Assembly (NCBI GenBank): GCA_011800805.1
Contig: MPNW01000368.1
Location: forward strand, 328,278-378,744
DNA length: 50,467 bases
Source: Hirudo medicinalis
Taxonomy: Eukaryota; Annelida; Clitellata; Hirudinida; Hirudinidae
Reading direction: 5' to 3'
Shown here: piece after piece, positions 22,865 to 33,860 of the stretch
How positions within the stretch are numbered: position 1 is the stretch's first letter
How the letters are laid out: each line of letters opens with the position of its first letter
Program-made: the position numbers and the translations under genes
Notes under the pieces: model-generated
What the model was told of the DNA's origin: nothing
Seen by the model: only the letters and a program-made list of their open reading frames with translations
The model's database searches: none

Positions 22865-25800
22865 ATGGACAGGCTGATAGAAAATGTTGTTAGCAACAGA
22901 CTTCTCTGGAAAGCTGGGGAACTTTTCCAAGTTGACAATTGCTTCATAGAACCTCACCTGAAAGAATTATTGGAGTCTGTAAAGCACATAATAATCTCCC
23001 CTGGCTATGAAATTACTGTCAATGATCAGAATGTTGCAGAGATTTGTCTGGCTAGAAGCATTGTTGCCATCAGGTGAGTATCATCAAAAATCTCCAAATA
23101 AGAATCTCGATAAATCAGCTTTAAACTTCTTAACTCCCAATCAATAAAGAGCCAGCAAGGATCGACATCAATATGAAGAAAAGCTTGTCGAAATCATGCA
23201 GTGTTGCCTCAAGTTTCCACTGTGTTCGTTCGATGGATTGATTCCTCCTCATGCAAAGATTGCCTCTGACATCCTCAGTTATTTCTACTTGGTGAGACTT
23301 TTTACATTGTCATAAATATTTTCATATTTACACAATCACAGTCATTGCATCACTCGTTGCAATTCTAGAATTACTCAGGGTTACCGACTGTCAACGGATT
23401 CCTCGACACTTCCATAAAGTTCCTTCTCTGTGGAAATTCTGGTATAATGGAAAACCTGACGAGCTTCTTCCTTCTGGTTGTGGAAAACAATGTTGGCTTC
23501 TTTGCTCCTTACACTGATGTAATATTGCAAAGCATCCTCCATCATGGTGAGTCATGTTTTCCATTTATTTACCACTCATGTTTTTCTTAATGCGTTTCAG
23601 AATTATTAAAAGTAATTGTTATGTTTATTAATTTTAATACATTAAATTCGTCGCAATTGCATACATTTTGTGATTATCTTGAATGTGTCTTTTGTAGTTT
23701 TGTTATCTTATTTTACTGGTATGCAATCATTACATTTATCACATTTATGTCAGCATGTTGATGTTTCATCTAAAAATCTTGATTGAGTCATTAAAAAGTT
23801 TACAAATAAGATATATAACATAAAATTGTACGTTGGTTTAGAGTTTCATAAAGATGTATCAAACCACACTTCACAGGATGTCTTGCATATCCAAGATTTG
23901 AACTTTAACCTCTGACCCCAAAGTTACTTAAAGGTCCTTCATGTTATTAGTTTATTAACACAGAAAGATCTACCTTCATGACACACAAAACTACATTTCA
24001 CTGATTAGCACTGAGTTGTGGATGTACTGTTGTTCAAGTATTTAAGTAGCTACTGCAAATACTTGCTTAGTGAGCTGTTGGAAGCAACAGATTGTTCTTC
24101 ATTAATTGAAGCCTCTTGTGGCTCACTGTGATTAGTTACAATGTATTAGACTTAGTTCAAGTTATAATCAGAAGGTTATGAATGGTAAGGACATCGGTTT
24201 AGGTGATTTTAAAAGATTTAGTGTTTAAGTTCTCATTTTTCTAAATTACTAAATTATTTTGAATTCAATTAACGTTGCTTTGTTTACATTGACAACAGAT
24301 AACCTGTCTCTCATTCCTCTGTTGGTTCACTTGCATGGAGTGGATGACATGAAACTCATACCTAGGAGTCTGAATCAACTTCTCTACTCTTCTGGCAAGA
24401 AAGATACTGATGACAGTATCAGGGATTCCACTTTGAAACTTGTGTCGCTCATTCACGAGGAAGATCCGCAGGTAAATGTTGGAGGCTGACTTTAAACAAT
24501 GAGCTTTCAACTTATGTAACACCTTTAGAAGTGCTGAGTCATTTATATTATTTAGATCAATCAGATATATGTTGTTTAGACCACTCAGTCTCACTGTTGC
24601 AAACAGCAACAAAAGCTAATTCACAAACATATTTTTACACCATTCTATTATTGTGAAAAAGACTAAGATTTTAGTGGTTGACCTCTCAGGTCATACTTGG
24701 TCATCTTTGTAAAAGACCATATTTGATGGTGTTTGGTTCATTTAAAATAAGAATATTTAATTAAACCAGAATCCAACTAATCACTATTCCACAATAAAGC
24801 ATTTCGAATGTTGTTGTTGTTGTAATTAATATCTCCTGCGCAGTTGGAGCAACAGGTTGATATCACTAACTCGTCCTCTTGACAGGTCATTGAAGAATGT
24901 CTTAGGAGAATAATAGACTTTCTAAATTGTCCGACATCTGTTAGGATGACTATCAACATTCTCAACGAAATCTTCTGGACCAATCAGCAGATATTCTATT
25001 ATCACGTGACTGGACTCATGCAAATAGGACTGGCCGCCAGCACCGAGGATTTTGATCTTATTGGCTCTCTGTTGGTGTCCATATGCAGTACTGAGGAAGT
25101 TAGTTTTGTTGTTTATTTGAATTTTTTAATAGATTTTTAAGAAAGTAAAATAAAATAAAATCTTTGTTAAATTTCTTTGCTCAGCGAACCATGGACTTTA
25201 TTGGATATTTGTATGTTTTATTGTTTATTAAAAAAACTTTTAAAGTGGAGCAAAGAAACTGACATTAATTTTTGGGCTCCAAACTCTAACTTCCAAGCAA
25301 TAATTAAATTAATGAAATGTATTATTATCAGTATTATTATTATTGTTGTTGTTGTTGTTATTATTTGAAATTATAAGTAAACAAGCCTCATTGACCTAAA
25401 ATAATAAGTCAAAGTTTGAAAGTGATGTTCCCAATAACCATCTCTTGAGAAAGAATAATTTATAAGTGGTCTTTCATGACCAGACCATGCAGTTTACCAT
25501 GCAACTCATTTTAACACTCTATTTCGGGTTTATTAATTCATTTCTCTGTTTTAGGTTCTTGCCAAGGATTGCTTGGTGTATTTGACTGCTTGTTTATTTC
25601 ACAAGACATCAAATGTGGCCATCATATTTGCATGGATTGAGTCACTGTTGCAGAAGTATCAATGTCATCTGGATGTCATGCATGAAGTTGTCTCGCACCT
25701 GGAGAATGAAAATGAAACCACAGAATTTTCACTAAATGCCATTGCAAGACTCAAACAGATTGTAAACCAGAGGTTAAACATGTTTCTAAACATTGTAACA

Positions 25801-28800
25801 AGTGTTAAAGATTCATGGTTTGTAAAAGAAAAGGAATATTGTTTAAATATGAATATGCCATGCAATCATCATTTTGGCATGATTAATGATCTGTTACCTG
25901 TGCAGAAAAAAAAAGGTTGATAATGCATAGAATGTGTAAAGTTGTAAGATATCTGATCAATAAATGACGAGAAATGGCTTTTGGGACCCGACTAAGTTCT
26001 TCAGTTTAAGAGGTGTATGCATGTAATTCATTAATGAGTCTACCTCCTGTACCTTGGTATCATGATCTTATTAAATCTGGAATCTTATTAATTAAATTGT
26101 TAATTTATTTTATCATTGCAATCTCATTGCATCTGATTTTATCATTGGTGGTTAAAAATGAATTCCATTAAATATGCAGCGATCATCGAAACTCTGTAGC
26201 TTTTCGAGCAAATTCACCGAAGCAAGAAAATCTGGAATCCATTCTGAAACAAAATTCTGTTGAAGAGTCAGACAATCATCTTCATATTGAAACTGAAAGT
26301 TTTCCAAACACTTCGAAAGTCGAAGTGGACTCATCTTTTGCGGAAGCACATCGAATCTCGGGATATCGAGTTTGCGATAAGGCTTGTAATACTGATACTA
26401 GTCTTCTTCAAGAGCATATCAATTACAGTATAAGAGAGGGCACAAACCAGTTGAATGCTTCAGATGTAAACAATGATTTACATTCACTTAAATATGAGGG
26501 TGACAATCAGTCTGCCACTAATCCATCTGTGAGTTCTGTGATTGGTGATGAAAACCACAATTATTTAAATGGTTCAAAGCTGCAAACAATGGAAAGTAGA
26601 ACAACTGAAAAGAAGAATTTGAAAGAAATTGAGGGAATTGATTCGACTAAAAGTGAAACTGAGTTCAAAGTGGAGGCAATTGAACTGATCAGTGGAAAAC
26701 TTTTAAAGGTGGAACCTGATGACAAATTGAGAAGCAGCTATTTTGAAAACATAGGTTTTTTATCGTCTCAAACATCTATGAATGATGAACCAGGCGAAGG
26801 TCGGACTTGTATTTCGAAAGTATCATCCACTAACAACACCCAAGCATGCAGAATTGCCAAAGATAGACCTTTGTCATCATCGGAAGATGCATGGGTAGAA
26901 GACAAACCTTCTGTTAACCTCGATGTCGCTAGAACCGACAGAAATTCGGGAACATTATTGAGAGATGAATCGGTTCGGACGGATTCGTGTAAAAACGACG
27001 AATCCATGAGAGAGTCCTCCAAGGCATATGGAGGAGCTTCCCTTAGTACAAGCATGTCACTTCTGGAAAGCAAGGTAGATTTATTTAATTGCATATTAAA
27101 AATTTATTTAATTAAAAATAATTGTTGAATTAATAAATAGTTGCAATTCATAAAATGTGATTCATTAACTGAGACCAAATAAACTTCTGAAAAGAGTAAT
27201 TTTCATCCTTAAAAAATCACCTGCAGTCCACATTATGCCCTGACAGTTTGGAGATGTATTGTGATTCGCATAAACAAGAAGTGATCAACTCCATCAGAGC
27301 CATACTCATGAAGTCTCCAATTCCCAGTGACGTTCTGATATCCAGTGCCAATAAGAATCAGCAAAAGTGTTTCATTGAATTCTGTTGTCTTTCTAAGGAA
27401 CCCAGATGTGCCTTCAGAAGCAATTCTGGCTTTCGCTTGGAGACAAAACACATCAGATTGTGGCTCCACATAATGTACCTTAGAGACAGTATCGAAAACA
27501 ATTCCTGTTGTCACGACAACTCGGAATCATTGCAGAGAGACTATCAGAGTCTTGGGAATGAATCCACGAACACGAGCATTCATTTGGTGAGTTGTTGTCC
27601 AAAGCATCAGCAGCAAATGAAGATGAGGAACAAAATCAGATTGGCCTGGTCATCCATTCACTCCTTGGAAAAGAAGAGCTTCATCAAAACTGTTCTCTCT
27701 GGCTTTCCCCATGAAAAGGTGAAGTTATTTTTATTAAGTTTAAAAGTATTTTTATTCTCAAAAATAATTTTGTTTTGTTTATAAACAAAGGTGAAATAGC
27801 TTGATTAAATTAGCTAAACAAAATATTCTTATTTATTTAAATTAAGGTTGTAGAGATTTGTAGTTTTGAGTAATTGCATGCTGACCACACAAATTGGTAA
27901 TGTTGGAAAGCATCAGAGTGTTTTCTAACTTTTCAGGAGGTAAACAAAGCACTAAAAGAGCTGCAGGAGAGTCGTTGCTTTGATTTGTTTTCAAGGAATG
28001 AAGGGATTTCAGAAGAATGGCTTTGTTTCGTCTGCAGGAATAAAACTCATAGCCCCTCCTTCCTGAGGAGCGATGGATCCCTCAATGTGAACGGTGAGTG
28101 CATTTGACCTGGTTTATTATAGATATTAGTCATTTTAGTATGTTATAAGCTGTTTTACGATGTTTTATTATTTACAATGTAACTGTTAATCTAGTACTAT
28201 ATTTTTAATTCTGGAAATTTCTTAAACCACCTAAATATTCACTGCTAGATCTATTTATTATTACATTGTACATTTTATTGTAAATGTAAACGTATTTCAT
28301 TTATATAGCGCAATAAGCATATCATCAGAGGCGCTGTTTGTTAACCATTTATATAGCGCTCCTTCCCAAGGGACCTTGTTGCAAGTGCAACTGGGTTTCG
28401 AACACGACACATTACGACTGCTGCCATTACGGCCGCATGCAGGAACGCAACCCATAAGGCCAACCTGCACACCAAATTTTATTATTAGATACATATATAT
28501 TTGCAGGAATATAAGCAATTAATGTGGCATTTCAGGAGTCCTCAAAAAGAAGAGTGGCTACTTGAAACTTTTCAAACCTTGGAAGTTTACGAGATTTCTC
28601 ATTGATGGCTTCAATCTTTCATACATGAGCAATGATCAGGTTGATGTCGATGTGAGATCATTTTGATGATTGTTTTGATCTTATTAAGGAATAGGTGGTT
28701 TATGATTTCTAAGTTCATGCATCATATATTGAAGTATTTGAAATTTTAAAAATGGAAGATTATTGATATTTTCAAGTACCATACATTTTTAATGATTAGC

Positions 28801-29119
28801 CTTGTAAATGAGTTTGTTGGTTGATTATGATACATTTTGCCAGCCTGTTCATCTAGAAGAAATCACAAAAGTAAAAGCCAAAGAACACAGCATGCTGCTC
28901 ACCAAGTACACTACTGTTTCTCTTACTGCTGTCAAAGCAAAGTCTTCCCATTCTTCAGGGAATGCCAGTGGAGACTGCAACAGACTTAAGAAAAAGAGGT
29001 TGACTTTGAGATTCTTTGACCAAAATGAGGCCAAAACCTGGATCAGATGCCTCTACATGGTCATGACGAAATTTCAAAACGTGTCCGACAACCTCGGCAT
29101 GCATCTCCTTTCCGAGTGA
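22865..29119 (+). CDS. VEPH1: Melted / VEPH1 orthologue (ARM-like N-terminus, C-terminal PH domain), 11 exons
   Basis: In Drosophila, melted is a membrane-associated adaptor linking insulin/TOR and FOXO signalling; VEPH1 is the vertebrate relative. Exons: 22865-23073, 23150-23291, 23369-23546, 24299-24471, 24886-25098, 25555-25772, 26180-27074, 27227-27718, 27937-28093, 28536-28651, 28844-29119. All joins keep phase, giving 1,022 residues (human VEPH1 about 830). The N-terminus (KAGELFQVDN, EICLARSIVAIR) matches VEPH1. Helical ARM-like segments follow. A Ser/Asp/Asn-rich disordered stretch fills the 895-bp exon. Exon 9 has RCFDLFS and WLCFVCRN, as in VEPH1. The PH domain, at about 893-1005, runs from GYLKLFKPWKFTRFL to RFFDQNEAKTWIRCLYMV, with a longer Ser/Lys-rich loop than the human protein. 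ATG 22865 has a good context (CACCATGG). Confidence 0.88.
28297..28475. repeat. SINE-like dispersed repeat in VEPH1 intron 9
   Basis: ATTTATATAGCGC occurs twice within 60 bp. It is followed by GGGTTTCGAACACGAC, which resembles a tRNA B-box, and a GC-richer tail with GGCCGCATGC. The composition differs sharply from the surrounding AT-rich intron. The family assignment is tentative. Confidence 0.45.
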
Positions 29120-31048
29120 TTCGGATTTTAGACATTCCTTTAACTTTTGCATTTCAAAGAACGTGCCACAATGCTCACATGTTGTTTTTGGGACTTTTTT
29201 TTTTAAAGTCTGTTACTCAATTCCATTGCTTTATTTGAGTTTTGCAGAATTATTCGTTATTATGAGAAGGTACGAAAGAAAAGACGAACTGAAAGACACT
29301 CCTTTGTCACTTTTTTACTAATTTTTAATTTTATTGTTTTCGTTCCTTAGTATGAGCTCAGGAGTTTTTACACTCGCTTCACATCTGCACCAAACATTTC
29401 TTTATTTTGATTTAAATTTATTTTGGATTGGAAAAGGTTATTTTTTTTCTCTGATTTATTGTGCAACTTCTTTTAATTGTAGGATCTTTTTTTTTTACTC
29501 CTCCAAATTCGAGAGAGAATTGTTTGATTCTTTTGTGATTATTTTCTCTGAAAAATACGAAGTTTTTATCTTTTCGCTAGATAAAAAAATCACATAATTA
29601 GTTGAAAAAATACAGAAAATAGATTACAAAAAAGTCCTAAGTCCACCAACGAGGGAATTGAGAAGTGTCGTTATGAGAACATTTAATGTGGAAAACGGGA
29701 TGATTGGCACAATAAAATTGAATAGAATAATGATAACAATAAAAATGGATAGATATTGCGCAAATGACAATTCGAACTGCCATCTATCTGAAAGTAAGAT
29801 TTATAAAAAGCCATCAGCTTTGAATGATCAATGAACTGGATTATGAATGTGAGAGCAAAGCAATCTCGCTTGCGGCGCTCACTTTTTTGGGATTTTTGGA
29901 ATGGGAATATAACACATGTTTAGAGGTAGGACCTTATAATGTATCGACAGTGTAATAGTCTGTTTTTGTTCAAATCCTTAAAACTATTCACAATGCTACC
30001 TCCCAGCTCAAGTGATAGTCGGCACGGCATTAAATATTTTCTGAAATAATTTAGCCTTTCTACCTTTTCATGCATCAACATGAAATCGATGAAGCATTGT
30101 CAACAGAGCAACGGAATGAACAAATTTCGGTGCTTTTCTGCTTCGACACTTTTGAAAGTACGTTTTTTTAAGGATCTGTTTGTTTAATTTTCACAAAAAA
30201 GATGTCATTCATCATTCAAATGCACTTGAAAATTTCGAATTTGAATGAGTAATAATGTAAGAAATGTAATTACATAAGTTAACGTGTGGATGTCCAGTCA
30301 ATGTTAACTAATAAAATATTGACACATAAACAGCTGACAACGAAAGCACGGACATTTCACCAGTTTAGCAGAATTCTTGCAAAAGAAGGCCAATAAAATA
30401 GATGCTTAAATTTTGCATTAAAACTTTAACTTGAGGTGTTAATAAAGTATAAAATGCCGTTTAAAATGCTTATCTTTAATATATTTTGTGAAATATTTCA
30501 AAAAAATATTAAATATTTATCGATTTATAATTAATTATTACATGATGAAAATCTAAAATATCAAAATCCATAACATATTTCATTAGATACTAGGACATTT
30601 ATTATTTATTAAATAAATTATAAATTATTTATTAAAATCTATCAAATGCAAGGCAAGGCTTGACATGGAAATGTGGAAGTGAATTTCGTATAATTTGAAG
30701 TGATATTTAATTTAATAATATTAAACTTAAAAACAAATTTTAAAGCAAATGAGGGAAGCAGTGCATTTGCAGATGAAAAATGTTGCATTGTGATGAATAA
30801 AGTTGCATTCAATGAAATTTTGAAAATCACAGGACCAGACTTTTAGAGGCGATTTTAAAATTTGCATAACAAACAATTTACGTACTACAAAACTTCTTTT
30901 ATGCGAGTGCTTCAGAAAGATATAAATTGCAATTTCAAAAGCTCGAAACATCCCCATAGGCATGTTAATGTAACTAACTGGATTTTGGAAAGCATTTAAG
31001 AAATTTAAAATCCGAATAAACTCAAAAAGCTATCATTACAATCTCAAA
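29120..31048. other. Gene-free stretch between VEPH1 and lectin gene A
   Basis: Very AT-rich. It holds the presumed VEPH1 3' UTR. Open frames at 29334-29597 and 30642-30963 are Phe/Leu/Ile-rich chance frames. No repeat family or RNA gene was recognised. Confidence 0.45.
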
Positions 31049-32344
31049 ATGCTCTTGGTATATCTGATAATTCTTGCCACGTTCAAGTGCATCCTGGCGA
31101 GTGAAAGAATAAACGAGTTTATCAGAGTAACCGATGACCATGGAGAGGATCTGTGCATTTCTAACAAGTCTGATTCTGTGACCAACAATGTGAGAAGTGT
31201 AATGCAATGCATCGAAATCTGTTCGAAGAGAATGCCATATTCGTGTATAAGGTATGGCGGCGAATAATAGATAAGTAATTATTAAGCTGACCATGGTAAT
31301 GAAATTTAGCATTGCATTATTTTAAATAACAAAGCAGTGCAAACAATTGCAGATTCAACTACAGAAAGACGAATGGTTCGTGTGAATTGCATAACTTCTG
31401 GAGAGATGGATATTCCATGTCGGTGTCCAACTCCAGTGAATGTGTTTCATACTTGAATAGAGGTTATGTACCAATTATATATTATGTATTATTTATAATT
31501 TAATTACTTGCTGACTAACCATACAAGCTGTAGCAAGTTTTAAGTCGTACTGGTGACAATATTGATAGAACTTGATAGCAACAAAACTATGAAAATAACG
31601 ATTACATGTAATACTAGGAAAAAATCAGTTTATTTATTTAATTACTTGTCAACTAAGCATTACTTAAATTATCCAAGCTTGCCCGCTTGCGAGCTTCTCA
31701 TACAGAGCGGCCTTCAGGAAGTGTTACAGACTGGAGATCGGCAGGAGGAACTTCACCGATTCCTTGGAGCACTGCAACTCCATCCATCCTCGTTCTCATG
31801 CTGTTGTCATTGAACCTGGTACTGAGAAGAAAGCCATCGTTGAGTTTTACAATACCGTCAACTGTAAGTCGAAAATTTAATTCATAAAGTCACTTTACGA
31901 TCGCTAGCTTTCTTTTTAATAACTTTAAAATTTTGACAGATATATTGTATATATTACAATGCAATGCACAATTTCTACATAAAACCATAAAGAACTCAAT
32001 AATAATACATTGTTTCCAACAATGAGTTCCAACAACTTGAGTTGCTTTCATAATTGTTGCTACTGATTTCAGCTACAAGCTGCCGAAGCCGCCTCAACCC
32101 CGCTTGGGCTGACATTTGGACTTCTGGAAGAAGATTGCTTCCTCAGAAGAATACAACTTATGTTTGGGAACCATTCCCTGGCCAATTGATAATCTTTGGA
32201 AAAGCTACCAACTGGCTTGGAGGCGAACCGAATTTTGGCGGAGACTCTGAAAGCTGTTTCCTTTTGTCATCAAGTTTGTCACTCAGGGATGAAGACTGCT
32301 TTCTTGAGAAATGTGTTCTATGTGAGGTGGATATCCTTTATTAA
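31049..32344 (+). CDS. Secreted PAN/apple-like + C-type lectin protein, gene A (256 aa, 4 exons)
   Basis: Exons: 31049-31251, 31353-31462, 31678-31863, 32073-32344, all in phase. The start gives a signal peptide (MLLVYLIILATFKCILA). Exons 1-2 encode a six-Cys module with the apple/PAN spacing: DLC, MQCIEIC, YSC, GSCEL, SEC. Exons 3-4 encode a long-form C-type lectin domain. It opens with CPLASFSY and FRKCYRLEI, continues through DIWTSGRRL and WEPFPGQL, and ends in CVLCE. The Ca-site motif GEPN is present; EPN is the mannose-type signature in well-studied lectins. The WND motif expected next to it reads LRD (SLSLRDEDC). The role is probably secreted carbohydrate or pathogen recognition. The ligand and calcium dependence are inferred only. 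It is paralogous to gene B, 1.5 kb downstream. Confidence 0.85.
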
Positions 32345-32470
32345 GAGAATATTGAAAATTATCTTGAAGCAAACGATTTATTTTTATAATTTGTCTAATT
32401 AGACTCAAGATTTAAAATTGTTTGCAAGGTTGACAAGGCATGGGTTCATTATTCCTAAATGTTAACACCT

Positions 32471-33150
32471 AGAGCAGTGGTTCCCAAGCTTTTCAAGCAG
32501 GGGGCCATATCTACTATTTTCGGTAGTTAAACAGAATAACGGACCATAACGCTATAAAATTATAAAAGTCGTACAATATCATTCTTAACTTTCTTAACTT
32601 TCAGCAACCAAAAACTTTAAAAGCAGTCAGTACTACTCGCAGTCATTTTTTGGTTTAAAATCAAAAGTTCATTCAAAAATAAATTTGCTAGGCACAAACA
32701 TAAATTTCTCCTTCCAATCTGCGCTGAATTCACGACAAGCAACATCCTCATATTTTCGTTTTTTTCTTGGATTGTTAGGTTATCCAATCTCATGTTTATA
32801 GCTTTAACGGTAAATTTTTATTTGAAAAATCTAATTTAAACACAAAACTACCGACTCCGCAGACTGCTAAGAAGTTGTAACAGACAACAACATGGCGTCT
32901 TGCGCACTCTTGGTCGACAAGGCTGGGAAAAGGGAATTTCCCAACGTTTCGTTGCGAACTGAACAGGCGCTTTGATTATGTCCGAGTACAACAGCCAGAG
33001 CGGAGTGAATTATCGCATGCTGGGACTCTCCGAGTGCATTTTTTAAATTATTAAAATATGTTACATTAAATATCGAGGTCTCACGGGCCACTTTCTGACA
33101 GCTGGTGGGTCACCAGTGTCCGCGAGCCGTGCTTTGGGAACCTCTCTTAT
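32471..33150. mobile_element. Non-autonomous hAT-like element
   Basis: The left end has CAGTGGTTCCCAAGC. The right end has GCTTTGGGAACC, its near inverse complement. AGTGGTTCCCAA is a very common hAT terminal inverted repeat core. The 680-bp interior has only chance frames and no transposase. An 8-bp target duplication could not be identified, so the edges are approximate. It lies between lectin genes A and B. Confidence 0.6.
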
Positions 33151-33239
33151 AACTCATCGGTGCACTGAACTGATATTTTGTTGGAAGCTCAATTAATTAG
33201 TTTCCAAAGTATATGCACTCTAGAAATTTGTTTCTTTAA

Positions 33240-33425
33240 GTGATGTTTTTACAAGTAGTTAGAGCTAATAAAATTAAGCATTTATATCACATCAAACAGA
33301 TTTTTGGTGAGTTCTTAGATGAACCTGAATCTTTGTGGACTGACGTATGGTTGAAGTATGACGTTGCTGCATTAGGATGGCTGTTGGCTTTCGTATTATT
33401 CCATTTGATGTTTCATAGCGCTTAG
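33240..33425 (+). CDS. Uncharacterised short ORF with C-terminal membrane segment
   Basis: A 61-codon frame whose sequence looks less random than its neighbours: a basic/aromatic start, an acidic stretch (FLDEPESLWTDVWLKYD), then a hydrophobic tail (AALGWLLAFVLFHLMF) ending HSA. It resembles the last exon of a tail-anchored protein. A possible acceptor (TTTCTTTAAG) precedes it and AATAAA follows at about 33530. No upstream exon and no family could be recognised. It could be chance or a relic. Confidence 0.25.
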   Translation: MMFLQVVRANKIKHLYHIKQIFGEFLDEPESLWTDVWLKYDVAALGWLLAFVLFHLMFHSA

Positions 33426-33860
33426 AGTCCGACGGATCAATATAAAGAAAAAGTCTTTACTACAGCAACTAAAATATTTTGATAAAACATGGCATATGCA
33501 TAAACTTTTTTTTATATTTATTTTATTTCAATAAATTGAAGGTCACGAATGACCTCTAACAGAAATTTTAGTGATAAACTTGGAACCATTTATACGTTTA
33601 CAGAAAACTCGTTTGCGTTCAAAACAAGATTTTTGTCTAGAGCTAATTATAATATAATTAGACCGACAATTTTAAAGTTGCTGATTGGATGAATTTGATA
33701 CTTTCAGGAATATTTAATCCATAAAAAATTTACTGAATGAAAGTGAACTGGAGTAGAACAGAATTGAAAAGAAGGAAGTGTGTCAAAAAAAATTTAAGGG
33801 CAAAAGAAAATACTTAAATATTTAAAATATTTAAAACAGAGCTTAGCTCTCCATCTGAAA

